Source: CAUZEO01 sp963578625
GTDB lineage: Bacteria > Verrucomicrobiota > Kiritimatiellia > SLOV01
Assembly (NCBI GenBank): GCA_963578625.1
Contig: CAUZEO010000042.1
Coordinates: 1-21,454 of the forward strand
Reading direction: 5' to 3'
DNA length: 21,454 nucleotides
Under the pieces are notes generated by a model, which saw nothing but the letters and a program-made list of their open reading frames with translations, had not been told where the DNA came from and ran no database searches. Of the stretch, positions 1 to 8,949 are shown one piece after another. The stretch's first letter is position 1; every line of letters begins with the position of its first letter. Both the position numbers and the translations under genes were made by a program.

Positions 1-1
1 G

Positions 2-3000
2 CCGCGCGAGGCGGTGTGGCGGATCGACAAGGAAGCGGGCACGCTCGCGCCATGGCCCGATACCGGGACCACCCTCCCGGTCAACGAGCGGCGCAAACCG
101 CCGGCGAGCGGATATACTGCGCACCAGTGGGGCCTTGAGATCCACAAGGTCACGTCGCCGCAAACCGGCGTGATGGGACTGGCGGCCGACGAGGGGAAGC
201 TCTACGTCGCCTTGCGATTCGAAGATGCCGTCGCAGTGTACGATCGCGAATCCGGTGCCCTGCTTCGGCGTATCGAAAACGTGGCGTCCCCACGCGGCCT
301 GGATGTGGGCACGACCGGGCGGCTGTACGTGCTCAGCGAGGGCCGGTTGATCGGTATGGATCGCACGGGAGAAGACCGACGTACGATCGCCGATGGCCTC
401 ACCGACGCCTGGTGCGTAGCCGTCAGCCCGCAAGACATCGTGCACGTGTCCGAGCACGGAGACCGGCACCAGGTGCGCCGGTTCGACCTTGACGGAAGCG
501 AATTGACGCCCATCGGCGAACGGCGCGACGCGATGGCGGGCGGACGCGTGACACCAAACCGCCTCTCCTCCCCCATGGGCATTGCCGTGGACAACGAGAG
601 CAACATCTATGTGGCTGACATCGGCCACGGCCGCGTGCAGCGCTATGACCACAAAGGCAACGGGACCCTAACCGTGATGGCGGGCGGGTACGGCGGCAAC
701 AATGGCGGTGTGGCCGTCATGCCCGGTGAGCCGGAGCGATTCTTCGTGAGCGTGGGCACACCGCTGGGACGCGGGCTGCGGGGGCGGGCGCTCACCGAGT
801 ATCTGTTGGATTACGACAAGAAGACCTGGGAACTGGCCAGCGTCTGGCCGGACATCACGCCAATCTTCGCGGTTGAGCCGCTGTTCATCCGCAAAATCGA
901 GGGCCGCACCTACCTGTTCCTCCTCGCAAAGAACATCGCCGTGTACGAACTCAAGGGCGACCGGGTCGAGTTCTGCACCGCACTGGTCTGCGGGTCGCCA
1001 CACGGGGTGAAGCAACTCCGCGGCGAGGAGCTCCGCAATGATGCGCGGGAACTGGGACTGGTAGACGACAAGGGATTCTTCAAGAACACCTTTTCGTGGA
1101 CCGACGCCAATCGCGACTGGCGCATGCAACCCGGCGAGATCGTGCAGGGGGCCGCCCTGAATTTCTACACCGTGAACGACGCCGACGTGGACGCCAACGG
1201 AAACATCGTTGTGCACGATCACTACACGGCCGTGGTCGCCCGCTTTCCCCTGCTCGGTTTCGACACCGCCGGGAACCCGCTCTACCGGTGGGACGGAATG
1301 AAGATTCTCTGGTCGCTCCGCGAGACGCCGGTGCGGGTGGACGCATCGGAAGTATGGGCGAAGGAGCTGCGCATGATGGGCACGCGGATCGACGGCGGCG
1401 GCAACATCTACCTGACCGACGTGGCGGGGGCAAACTGGATGGACCCGGAAATCGCGTCGATCCGGAAACTCGCGCCGGACGGCACCGTGTTGTTCGACGT
1501 GGGGCGCAAGGCGCGCGGCCTCAAGGATAAGCCGGGCGAGTTCCAGACGATCCCGTCCTTCTGCGGGCTGCACAAGGGGCTGGTGTTCGCCAACGAAATC
1601 GAAAGCCAGGTGGATGTCTATACCGACGACGGCTTGTATGTGGCGACGCTCCTGGAGAATTACAAGTGGGGCCAGCCCGGGCCCTACGTCAACTGGGGCG
1701 AAAACTTTTTCAGCATCGTCTTTGACCATCCGGAGACGGGGAACGACTACCTCATCATCAATCCGCACTTCTTTCACTACCCCTGCTACCGGATTGAGGG
1801 CATCGACCGGATCCGACGCTTCGAGAGCACCGTCTCGCTAACGACGGACTGGCACGCGCGGCTGGCCGCCGCGGGCGCGGAGATCATGAACCGGGACGGC
1901 GAGGAGGAGAGCGGAGAAAAGGCGATGGCCTTTGTGCGGCTGAGCAAACCGCCGGCAATCGATGGCGATATCGGCGAATGGCAGTGGCTGATCCCGGAGA
2001 CGGCGCAGATCGCGGAGGCCGAGGACCAGACGGGAGCCAGGTTGTGGGCCGGATACGACATGGACACGCTGTACCTCGCCTGCGATGTAAACGATCCGAC
2101 CCCGGCGGTGAACCGGGCCGAGGCGGCCGCCTTGTGGTCGGGCGATTGCCTGGAGGCCTATCTCTCCACAAAGCCGGAGCGATTCGACGCGCGGGGCGAG
2201 CTGAGGGCGGGCAACTACATCGTGCACATCGCCTGTACGGAGAGCACCGCGCTGCCGCGCATCGAAGTGTTCGACCGCAGCGCGGGACGCCAGTGGAATC
2301 CGAAAGGCGCAACGCTTGCGCTGGCCGCGCGTGAGGACCGGACCGGATACCGATTCGAGGCGGCGATTCCCTGGGAGGCGATCGAGTCCGGCTGGCGGCC
2401 GGCTCCGGACGGGCGGGCATTGTGGGACTGGAGCATTAGTTACAGCGATCCGGCGGGGAGCACGGCGGCGTTCAAGGCGTTCTGGACACCGGAGACCGGC
2501 GGGGCAAACTGGCGGACGACGGCATCTTGGGATACGGCTATGTTTGAATCGTTCGACCGGGTCATCCGGCGCCACGAAAGCAGGATCGCAGTGGATGGGA
2601 ACGGCAGCGAATGGCCCGCGGCGGACCGACCGGCCATCGCGGTCGAGGAGATGGGCGATCGATACGCGGCCACATTCCAGTGGATGTATGACGAGGACCA
2701 TCTCTACCTGCTCGCCGAAGTCCGGGATCCCGACCCGGGGCTCAGCGAGGCCGCCGCCGCGAACCTGATCTTCTCCGGCGACTCCATCACGGTGCACGCG
2801 GGTGCGCACGCGGAAACCCGGTCGTTTGTCATCATCGCTCACCGGGGCGGCAAGACCGCAGTCTACGATCCCAGCACCACCGCCCGGATCCCGGCGAGCA
2901 AGGCTGCGTTCAGGGCCGGGCCGGACGACCAGGGGTACACGCTCGAAGCGTCCATCCCCTGGACGGCGATTCCAGGCGTTGAAGCATCCTCCGGCGCACC

Positions 3001-3112
3001 GTTGCGGCTGCACTGGGAGATCGCCTGGAGCGATTCATTGGGCGGGGAGTCGGCGTTCGAGCGAACATGGGGCGCCGACGACGAAACACAGCGCTGCTTC
3101 CGACTCCAGTAA
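2..3112 (+). CDS. NHL-type beta-propeller protein with two C-terminal CBM9-like domains (5' partial)
   Basis: The frame is open to the left window edge, so the true start lies upstream; the first candidate start inside is a GTG at 14. About 1,035 residues are visible. Residues ~50-620 contain repeated propeller-blade patterns such as GLAADEGKLYVAL, GIAVDNESNIYVADIGHGRV and DGGGNIYLTD, as in NHL/SMP-30-type six-bladed propellers. Two carbohydrate-binding family 9-like modules follow, starting near residues 645 (PAIDGDIGEWQW) and 857 (IAVDGNGSEW), each with the ALW/LYL-type core strands (DTLYLACDVNDPTP; DHLYLLAEVRDPDP). The family layout suggests a secreted or surface glycan-binding protein, possibly with lyase- or hydrolase-type activity in the propeller, but no catalytic residue can be assigned. 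Ends with TAA. No gene follows closely on the same strand. Confidence 0.8.
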   Translation, partial: PREAVWRIDKEAGTLAPWPDTGTTLPVNERRKPPASGYTAHQWGLEIHKVTSPQTGVMGLAADEGKLYVALRFEDAVAVYDRESGALLRRIENVASPRGLDVGTTGRLYVLSEGRLIGMDRTGEDRRTIADGLTDAWCVAVSPQDIVHVSEHGDRHQVRRFDLDGSELTPIGERRDAMAGGRVTPNRLSSPMGIAVDNESNIYVADIGHGRVQRYDHKGNGTLTVMAGGYGGNNGGVAVMPGEPERFFVSVGTPLGRGLRGRALTEYLLDYDKKTWELASVWPDITPIFAVEPLFIRKIEGRTYLFLLAKNIAVYELKGDRVEFCTALVCGSPHGVKQLRGEELRNDARELGLVDDKGFFKNTFSWTDANRDWRMQPGEIVQGAALNFYTVNDADVDANGNIVVHDHYTAVVARFPLLGFDTAGNPLYRWDGMKILWSLRETPVRVDASEVWAKELRMMGTRIDGGGNIYLTDVAGANWMDPEIASIRKLAPDGTVLFDVGRKARGLKDKPGEFQTIPSFCGLHKGLVFANEIESQVDVYTDDGLYVATLLENYKWGQPGPYVNWGENFFSIVFDHPETGNDYLIINPHFFHYPCYRIEGIDRIRRFESTVSLTTDWHARLAAAGAEIMNRDGEEESGEKAMAFVRLSKPPAIDGDIGEWQWLIPETAQIAEAEDQTGARLWAGYDMDTLYLACDVNDPTPAVNRAEAAALWSGDCLEAYLSTKPERFDARGELRAGNYIVHIACTESTALPRIEVFDRSAGRQWNPKGATLALAAREDRTGYRFEAAIPWEAIESGWRPAPDGRALWDWSISYSDPAGSTAAFKAFWTPETGGANWRTTASWDTAMFESFDRVIRRHESRIAVDGNGSEWPAADRPAIAVEEMGDRYAATFQWMYDEDHLYLLAEVRDPDPGLSEAAAANLIFSGDSITVHAGAHAETRSFVIIAHRGGKTAVYDPSTTARIPASKAAFRAGPDDQGYTLEASIPWTAIPGVEASSGAPLRLHWEIAWSDSLGGESAFERTWGADDETQRCFRLQ

Positions 3113-3743
3113 ATGGGCAAGAGTGCGTGTTGCGGCGAGATTCAAATCCCAAGTCCCAAATCCCACACCTCACGCACATGCTCAAGCATGAAGATATTGA
3201 TGCGGCTTTTCACTGGCTGAAAAAGCAGTGAGCGTTGCGATCAGTGGCGATCCATGATTCAGGAGCACCTTCCACTCCTGTGGTCAGAGCATGACGGGAT
3301 GTTCTATGCTGCCTCCCAGGGCTGCCGTCAGGTTGACGTATGGGGATCTATCCTATCTATGCATGCCGTATCGGCACGCCATCGCCGTCGCAGCCCAATT
3401 TCAGGGGTAATGCCCGGCGAACTTCCTTGGGGGCGAGTTGGGGGCGGGATGGTGTCCGGAAAAACGAGATCACCGTAAACGGCGCGAAAGCAACCTTTGC
3501 CCGTCGTGACGGCAGAGATGTTATATCTGTTTCCGGCAAGGCGTTAGTAGAAGCGACCTGCCCGGCATGGGGGGATAGGGACAGTAGGGAAACGGGGCGG
3601 GCTGGGGCTAGCAACAATCCCGGAGACTGGGGCAACCGTCTACACCGGCGAACTCGACGTGTACGAACCGGGCCAATCCCAAACGGCAAACAAGAAGCAG
3701 CGCCTCAGCGCCCCGTCGCAGACCGGTCAGAGCTGCCCTTCGC
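3113..3743. other. 631-bp interval holding only gene relics
   Basis: Between the propeller gene and the sulfatase fragment there is no intact gene. Around 3180-3233 a short frame ends in DIDAAFHWLKKQ and a stop, which could be the tail of a small protein but cannot be identified. The glycosidase-like relic follows, then about 250 bp with no recognisable coding pattern. No convincing terminator or promoter was seen. Confidence 0.5.
3221..3478 (+). pseudogene. Probable relic of a glycosidase-like gene
   Basis: A short open stretch after a stop at 3218-3220. It reads QWRSMIQEHLPLLWSEHDG then GMFYAASQGCRQVDVWGS, which looks like real protein and resembles the tail region of six-hairpin-type glycosidases (HLW..E.GMF..AS..CRQ.D.WGS). 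After about residue 50 it loses sense. A second meaningful-looking piece, KNEITVNGAKATFARRDG, lies in another frame around 3462-3530, as if the rest of a C-terminal beta-sandwich had been frameshifted. No start, no complete domain. The family assignment comes from pattern memory only and is weak. Confidence 0.35.
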
Positions 3744-3985
3744 TCATTCCACACCGTACAGCCGGATCATCTCCGACCACTTGCCGCAACGTTTGTGGAC
3801 CAGATGGGTCGGGGAGAACGCTCCCGCTTCCTCTATCTCGCGGTCCGTGTCGAAGTCGCTTTTGCGTTGGTAGCGGTTCACCTCGTCATAGAGCTGCTCG
3901 AACAGTGCAAGCCGGACGGAGGCGTAGGCAGGATCATCGTAGAGGTTATGCATCTCATCAGGGTCCATGTCGTGGTCGTAAAGCT
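3744..3985 (-). pseudogene. Sulfatase C-terminal fragment
   Basis: On the minus strand the last ~80 codons of a type I sulfatase are present: ELYDHDMDPDEMHNLYDDP is the typical C-terminal sulfatase motif (LYDL..DP.E..NL), followed by a helical tail ending MIRLYGVE and a stop at 3744-3746. The catalytic N-terminal part is missing. The open frame continues upstream only into the palindromic element at 3986-4087, which apparently replaced it. It differs in sequence from the complete sulfatase at 5686-7209, so it is a separate paralogue. It lies just downstream of the oxidoreductase gene on the same strand and was probably once part of that cluster. Confidence 0.8.
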
Positions 3986-4087
3986 CCCCGCCGGCCCCGC
4001 GCCGGTGAAAGCGGGGTTTGATAACTACGGCTACACCCATCTCTGTAGTCGTCAAACCTTCTCACCACCGGCGCGGGGCCGGCGGGG
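3986..4087. repeat. 102-bp palindromic element with perfect 22-bp terminal arms
   Basis: The arms 3986-4007 and 4066-4087 are exact reverse complements over 22 bp (GC-rich, beginning CCCCGCCGGCCCCGCG). The inner parts also pair imperfectly: GGTTTGATAACTAC on the left matches the reverse complement of GTAGTCGTCAAACC on the right. The whole would fold into one long hairpin. It sits exactly between a truncated sulfatase and the stop region of the oxidoreductase. It may be a MITE-like or REP-type element, or a large bidirectional terminator; no T-run supports a simple intrinsic terminator. Confidence 0.75.
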
Positions 4088-4090
4088 TCT

Positions 4091-5344
4091 TTACAATTCG
4101 GGTTCGCCCCAGTCGGCGACGTCGACGGTTTCGCCGTCGCGCAGGGCGGATTGGTGTGCCGCCACGCCCATGGCCATATACCGCACCGCCTGCCAGACGT
4201 TGATCTCGGGGTGACGGTTCGCCGCCACCGCATCGATGAATTCGTGGACCAGGTAGGGGTGCGATCCGCCATGCCCCTGGGACTGGAAGTCGATGCTTAC
4301 CAAGGCCGCTTCATCCAGGTCGCGGTGCATCACCCGTTTGAAGGCGTGCTGCACCTCGACCGGCAGCGGGTCGAACATGTCCGCCGGGGTGAGTGTCTGC
4401 ACTTGCGGCTTGGGCAGTTCGTCGGCCGCGAGGTCCGGCGACGCCGGCCGCTCGGTGGAGAACCAGCGGTCTTCGCTGAACGAAGCCCGGGTGCCGAAAA
4501 CACGCAGGGACTCGGAATCCCTACCCACCAGCCCCGGCATCTCCCGGGTCTCGAGGATCCGGACCGTCGCACCGTTGCTCATCTTGAACAGGGCCATCTC
4601 GTTGCTGAACGCGTCGTCGGCAAAGTAGGCATCGCCGTCACGATTCGCGTAACCGTGGGCGTTCACCTTCACCGCATGAGCGCCCATCACGCTCAGCGGC
4701 CCGCTCACCGAGTGCGTGGGATAATGCATCGGCCCGCCCCGCGCGCCGCGCCGGCGGTACGTTTCCATCACCTGCAACCATTCCTTGCCCGACGTGCTCC
4801 CCGTTCGTATTCGCTGCACCTCCCGGAGATTGCACTCCCCGTCGACGTCGTGCATATATTCGCCCTCGGCATAGACGAAATCGCCGAATGCGCCCTCGCG
4901 TGCCTTCCGCCGGCAGAACTGCGTTTGCGGAAGGTAAAACGTCGTCTCGCCCAGCATGTAGTGCCGGCCCGTCGCTTCAACGGTCCGCACCAATTTGTCA
5001 CACCAGTCCAGGATCTCCTGGTTGTCCGGCACCATGATGACCGGCACCGCGCTATAGACGTGCTTGCCGCTCTCCATCGCCTGGATGCACTGCGGGGCGT
5101 GCAGCCAGGGCTGAGTGATGATTGCCAGGGCGTCGAAATCCGCCCGGCAGATTGCGTCGAGGGACTCGTAGCAATCACCGGCGGAGAGTTTGTCCTGGTA
5201 GAACGAGTCACCGGCGATCCCGGCCATCAATGACGGCTCACGGTCACACAGGCCGATCCGGTCGACCAGGGGATGACTCTTGAACAGGCCCACGAAAGCC
5301 GAGCCGAACTGCCCAAGTCCTACTAATCCGATGCTGATACCCAT
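4091..5344 (-). CDS. Gfo/Idh/MocA family oxidoreductase
   Basis: 417 residues, the usual length for the family. The N-terminus MGISIGLVGLGQFGSAF carries the GxGxxG Rossmann fingerprint for NAD(P). The segment DFDALAIITQPWLHAPQCI and GKHVYSAVPV follow; the latter is where many members have the EKP motif with a catalytic lysine, here replaced by AVP. MHYPTHSVSG near residue 205 matches the substrate-side HxxxHS-type motif of PVC-group members. C-terminal WQAVRYMAMGVAAHQSAL is also typical. Family role: NAD(P)-dependent oxidation or reduction of sugars or sugar derivatives in the cytoplasm; the substrate cannot be told. ATG start with GGAG about 8 nt upstream. Lies 341 bp downstream of the sulfatase on the same strand, so co-regulation is plausible. 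Confidence 0.9.
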   Translation of the reverse strand: MGISIGLVGLGQFGSAFVGLFKSHPLVDRIGLCDREPSLMAGIAGDSFYQDKLSAGDCYESLDAICRADFDALAIITQPWLHAPQCIQAMESGKHVYSAVPVIMVPDNQEILDWCDKLVRTVEATGRHYMLGETTFYLPQTQFCRRKAREGAFGDFVYAEGEYMHDVDGECNLREVQRIRTGSTSGKEWLQVMETYRRRGARGGPMHYPTHSVSGPLSVMGAHAVKVNAHGYANRDGDAYFADDAFSNEMALFKMSNGATVRILETREMPGLVGRDSESLRVFGTRASFSEDRWFSTERPASPDLAADELPKPQVQTLTPADMFDPLPVEVQHAFKRVMHRDLDEAALVSIDFQSQGHGGSHPYLVHEFIDAVAANRHPEINVWQAVRYMAMGVAAHQSALRDGETVDVADWGEPEL

Positions 5345-5685
5345 CTACAATCTCCGTGAAACATTAATGTTAATGGCTCTGTCGCGAATTCTGTGGGTGA
5401 CTGTGAATTTCCATTGTATCAGCACCGAATATGAAAACCCGACAAAGCAGTTCGATGAAGGGTATCCGAGCAAGTGGGGCGCTTAAGCGTGCGATGAAGT
5501 GTTCGCTTCGCGCCGGTCAATTCGGTTCCAGCTCTCTGTCGTGATTGCGAGTACATGGCAGACTCTCCATCCAATCGGACTGAACCCCCAACAAGCGGCG
5601 CGGATTGCTATGGACGGTCCGTGGAAAATGACAAGGTTTTGAACAGTGCGCGTATTTCGATATTCCCCACGGATAGATACGAAAG
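5345..5685. other. 341-bp gap between sulfatase and oxidoreductase
   Basis: The first ~75 bp next to the oxidoreductase are AT-rich and probably hold its promoter or leader. The remainder (about 5420-5640) shows no coding signal I can recognise on either strand. The last 46 bp (5640-5685) belong to the segment duplicated at 11629. Confidence 0.5.
5360..5371. promoter_or_regulatory. Palindrome AACATTAATGTT upstream of the oxidoreductase gene
   Basis: A perfect 12-bp palindrome about 16 bp before the oxidoreductase start codon, inside an AT-rich patch that stands out from its GC-rich surroundings. It overlaps a second inverted repeat, CATTAATGTTAATG. The position fits a repressor operator in the 5' leader. 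No regulator is encoded in the window, so this is a guess from symmetry and position. Confidence 0.3.
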
Positions 5686-5918
5686 CTACCCGAACTGTTG
5701 CGGAATGATTCCGCCCGAATACGTATCCGAAATCTGCAACCACCTCGCGTCGTAGAGCGACTTCTCCGCATCAAAGATTCGTCCGTCCGGTAGCCGGTAC
5801 TGGTTCGGCGTACCGGGTGGATGCCCGGAAGCAAACTCCTTCATCCGCTCGCGGTCTTCCTCCAACTGACGGTGGACGTCCTCCCAATTGAAGTCCCGGT
5901 AAAGAAGCTCCTTCATCG
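5640..5918. repeat. 279-bp direct repeat, copy 1 (sulfatase 3' end)
   Basis: This segment recurs at 11629-11907 in the same orientation with a single mismatch seen (TATCCGAAATC here, TATCCGGAATC there). It covers the last ~78 codons of the intact sulfatase plus 46 bp of downstream sequence. The near-identity implies a recent duplication, or an assembly join at a shared repeat. Confidence 0.9.
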
Positions 5919-7209
5919 TCCGGCATCGCTCCGCCTGCCCGGGATCTCCCGCAAGATTCCCTGTTTCATCCGGATCGTTTTCCAGGTCGAACAGAAACGT
6001 CTCTCCACGCTCCACCTCGACATACTTCCAATCCTTCTCCCGGACGCACCGCCATGCCGCGCTCGGCGCATCGTCCATCGCCTTTCCCTGCCGGATGCGA
6101 ATGCCGTAGAGATAGTATGCGCTAGGGGCGTAGGTGCGCGGCGGATCCGCCACGTCTGGATTCCGCAACGCCTCGCTGAAGTCCACGCCATCGAGCCCCT
6201 CCGGCACCGGCAACCCGGCCAACCCGCAGGTCGTCGGATAAAGATCCATCAGCGAAACGGGATGCTCGAATGAGCTGCCTGCTTCGATCCCCGGTCCGCA
6301 GACAAGCATCGGCACCTGGGTGGACGGATCATAAAAAATCCCTTTCCCCCAGCAGCCGTGGTGACCTGCCATCTCGCCGTGATCGGACGTGTATATCACG
6401 ATCGTATTCTCCAACGCACCGGCCTTCTCCAACCCGTCAATCATGTCGCCGATACAATCGTCGACGAAGTCGACGCAGCCATAGTACCCCTCGCGTCCGC
6501 GCGCGGTCTGTTCCTCGGTCAGGTCGAAGATGTAGCGATCGGTCAACGGCTCCCGCAGGGCAGCAGGCATGGACGTCGAGGCGGGCGGCGGCACCTTGTC
6601 GCGGTAGCGCCGGATGTAGCGGCCGGGCGCGGTCAACGGCGAATGGGGGCGGCAGTACGAGGCGCAGACGAACCATGGGACATCGGGCGACCGATCATGA
6701 TGCTCCAGCAGCAGCGCAAGTGTCTCCCGTGTCACTACGACATCCTGTAGCAGGCTTTCCGGAATCTCCGTTTCTCCCGCACTTTCCGGGTTGTCGTAGG
6801 CCGGGTACATGCTCAAGGGCTCCGGCTGGTGCCCCAACCCGTGCCGGAAGTCGCCGTAGGGACGGTGCTGGAATCCCTGCAGTTGATCCTTGCCGCCGTA
6901 ATGCATCTTTCCCACCAGGCCGGTCATGTACCCGTGTTCGGTAAAGTGCCGTGGCCAGGTCACATGCTCGGGGAAGATCGCCCAGTGGTTGGCCCAGCCC
7001 GCGCAACGGTGGACTTCTTTCCCGGTCAACATACTCATCCGGCTCGGCGTACAGACCGGACTCGCACACGAAGCAGCATCGAACCGCATCCCCTCCGCCG
7101 CCAGCCGGTCCAGGTTCTGCGTCTGCACCACCGGATCCCCCGCATAGCCCGAGACCGATGCCGCATGCTCATCGGTCAGGATCAACAAAATGTTCGGGCG
7201 ATCCGCCAT
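5686..7209 (-). CDS. Type I sulfatase (arylsulfatase family), complete
   Basis: 507 residues, normal for the family. The active-site motif CTPSR lies at residues 53-57; Cys53 would be oxidised to formylglycine by a separate maturase not seen here. Metal-binding ILTDEH (13-14) and TSDHGEMAGHHG (~275) are present, with WGKGIFYDPSTQVPM after them and the C-terminal LFDLENDPDETGNLAG. Reaction of the family: hydrolysis of sulfate esters on carbohydrates. There is no obvious signal peptide (the N-terminus is MADRPNILLILTDEH), so either it acts in the cytoplasm or the start is further upstream, but the preceding sequence offers no better start. AGGA sits close before the ATG. It heads a minus-strand pair with the oxidoreductase. 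Its 3' end is duplicated at 11629-11907. Confidence 0.95.
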   Translation of the reverse strand: MADRPNILLILTDEHAASVSGYAGDPVVQTQNLDRLAAEGMRFDAASCASPVCTPSRMSMLTGKEVHRCAGWANHWAIFPEHVTWPRHFTEHGYMTGLVGKMHYGGKDQLQGFQHRPYGDFRHGLGHQPEPLSMYPAYDNPESAGETEIPESLLQDVVVTRETLALLLEHHDRSPDVPWFVCASYCRPHSPLTAPGRYIRRYRDKVPPPASTSMPAALREPLTDRYIFDLTEEQTARGREGYYGCVDFVDDCIGDMIDGLEKAGALENTIVIYTSDHGEMAGHHGCWGKGIFYDPSTQVPMLVCGPGIEAGSSFEHPVSLMDLYPTTCGLAGLPVPEGLDGVDFSEALRNPDVADPPRTYAPSAYYLYGIRIRQGKAMDDAPSAAWRCVREKDWKYVEVERGETFLFDLENDPDETGNLAGDPGQAERCRTMKELLYRDFNWEDVHRQLEEDRERMKEFASGHPPGTPNQYRLPDGRIFDAEKSLYDARWLQISDTYSGGIIPQQFG

Positions 7210-7687
7210 GTCCTATTCTTAAAGGACCTACCCGCCGATGTCCACCCGAAAGCGGCAGGCGCGCACCGTCTGCGGCACGCCGCCGGAGTTGCGCAGGCCG
7301 AGCTGAAAACCGACGCGCTCATTTCGGGCCGCTTCGATAATCAACGACCGGGCCGTCCGCACAGGAGACCGCGGAAAGTGCCGAACCAGGGAAGATCGTC
7401 TCGGGGTGTCGCTGTTCAGCCGGAACGCGTCAGCAACGGCACGCCTTCAGTCGTGGAATATGGCCCCAACCAATCCATGGTGAAAGGGGTCGGCAACGGC
7501 CTCCTATAGAGAGGGAGAGGCACATGGGGAGAATAGGTGCTCACAGCTAGTGGCTCATTCGGGGAGGGTCCAATCATCGAAGGTAAGGTAGAACAGGGAT
7601 TGAATTTTTCTCTTGGCCAGGGGTAGGTTTGTTCGATTCGTGATTCCAGGCGTACCGAATGCAGCGGCGGAAAGAGGAGGTAACCCC
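7210..7687. other. 478-bp divergent intergenic region with possible relic
   Basis: It separates the minus-strand sulfatase from the plus-strand deacetylase-like gene, so it must hold both promoters. On the minus strand, 7228 to about 7420 is an open stretch containing LIIEAARNERVGFQLGLRN and ending RVDIGG-stop, which looks like a remnant of a larger protein; upstream of it another frame contains FTMDWLGPYSTTEGVPLLT. Neither can be assigned to a family. The stretch 7520-7670 is less GC-rich and shows no coding signal. Confidence 0.35.
7670..7680 (+). promoter_or_regulatory. Strong ribosome-binding site that sets the start at 7688
   Basis: GAAAGAGGAGG ends 7 nt before the GTG at 7688. This is the only good Shine-Dalgarno in the region and places the start 25 codons inside the longest open frame; it is also immediately followed by a signal-peptide-like segment. 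Confidence 0.7.
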
Positions 7688-8902
7688 GTGAATTTATTTG
7701 GCTTGCGGAGGCTGGGCTGTGTTGTCCTGTCGTTTGTCCTGTGGGTGGCCGTTATCTGCGGGTCGTCTGGTGATGACGATACTTTATTGTCGGCGGAGAT
7801 GGGAGCAGGCGAGTCCCCTGTCCTATACATTGGCCTCATGATCCACCTGGAGGCTCACCCTTCAACGACAAGGACCGAGCATGAGGCATACCGTGATGAA
7901 ATCATGAACTATGCCGAGTTGTTCGATGAGTTTGAGGCCAAACCTACCTGGGAGGCCAAAGAACCTATCGTCGACTGCATCCGATACAACGACCCTTACT
8001 TGAAGGTTCTGGAGAACCGGGGCCACGGCGTGGGTGTCCATGCCGACCTGGGCGGAAATCCCGAGGTTGACCTGACTCAGGAACAGATGGCTTCTGAACT
8101 GGCGGAGAAGCGGATTGAGCTGGCTTGGCAGGGAGTGTCGGTTCGTCATGTATCGGGGATCTGCTCCCATCTTGACTGGGTCCATGCAGCTATGGATGCT
8201 GGATATGAATTTGTTACCGGGGTGGTAGACTATTGCGCCCAATCGATTAGTCCGGTACCCGAAGCCTATGCCCATTGTACATCCGCAGGCGAGTGCCATG
8301 ATCCCTACGGTTCCACCATGGCCGACCGCATGCATCCCTGGCGTGCCAGAACCAGTAACTGGACCCAGCCAGACCCCGATGGGGATCTGATTATCCTGCC
8401 TTCCGCCACGGTGGGACTTCCCCACCTGGAGCCTGACACGGGAGTGGCCCGGCTTACGATGGGAGATGTGAACCAGTACATGATCAACCTCGAAGAGGCC
8501 CTCACCCTGGTTGAACCCAGCAAGGTGAACACGTTTTTCCTTTTGTGGAGTTATGGCCCAGCATTGAATCCAGCTGTTATGCGGGAGTGGCTCACCCGGA
8601 TTGAACCCTACGTTGCCGAGGGGAAGGTGGCCTGGAAAACACTCCCGGAAATGGTGGACACTTATCTGGCCTGGGAACTGCTCCAGCAAAAAATTACTTC
8701 TGTATCGGTGCAGGGCAATGGTGTGGTGACCATCGAATGGCGGGACATCGGACTCAACTATACTGTGGAAGAAACGACCACTCTGCTTTTGCCTGCATGG
8801 TCCAGTGTTATGGGATCATGGCCCGAGGGCACCAATATGTGGTCAGGGAATGCAGCAACGGGAGATGCTGCCAGATACTTTAGGGTGGTTGGCCGGGAAT
8901 AG
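7688..8902 (+). CDS. Secreted polysaccharide-deacetylase-like barrel protein with C-terminal beta domain
   Basis: 404 residues from the GTG start. Residues 1-28 are a signal peptide (LRRLG, then a hydrophobic run VVLSFVLWVAVICG). The body has the alternation of a deacetylase-type (beta/alpha) barrel: YIGLMIHLEAHP near residue 45, GHGVGVHADLGG near 118, and SGICSHLDWVHAAMDAGYEF near 160, which resemble the NodB-type His-containing motifs though the classic DD and HSxxH signatures are not exact. The last ~70 residues (from SVSVQGNGVVTIEW to ARYFRVVG) match the short C-terminal beta-sandwich common in secreted proteins of Verrucomicrobiota-like bacteria. Likely role: removal of acetyl groups or related processing of extracellular glycans. 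Substrate and metal use are uncertain. Convergent with the enolase gene. Confidence 0.65.
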   Translation: MNLFGLRRLGCVVLSFVLWVAVICGSSGDDDTLLSAEMGAGESPVLYIGLMIHLEAHPSTTRTEHEAYRDEIMNYAELFDEFEAKPTWEAKEPIVDCIRYNDPYLKVLENRGHGVGVHADLGGNPEVDLTQEQMASELAEKRIELAWQGVSVRHVSGICSHLDWVHAAMDAGYEFVTGVVDYCAQSISPVPEAYAHCTSAGECHDPYGSTMADRMHPWRARTSNWTQPDPDGDLIILPSATVGLPHLEPDTGVARLTMGDVNQYMINLEEALTLVEPSKVNTFFLLWSYGPALNPAVMREWLTRIEPYVAEGKVAWKTLPEMVDTYLAWELLQQKITSVSVQGNGVVTIEWRDIGLNYTVEETTTLLLPAWSSVMGSWPEGTNMWSGNAATGDAARYFRVVGRE

Positions 8903-8949
8903 GATGTGCCTGGGATCACGGGGGGAAACGACCTTTCCGGAGGAGTGTA

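Noticed and set aside
668..3013. Long minus-strand open frames (668-1777 and 1838-3013) opposite the propeller/CBM9 gene
   Set aside because: They are antisense shadows in GC-rich DNA: they lack domain motifs, and the plus strand carries clear propeller and CBM9 patterns.
4151..5233. 360-codon plus-strand frame opposite the oxidoreductase
   Set aside because: Antisense shadow; the minus strand carries the Rossmann motif and family signatures over its full length.
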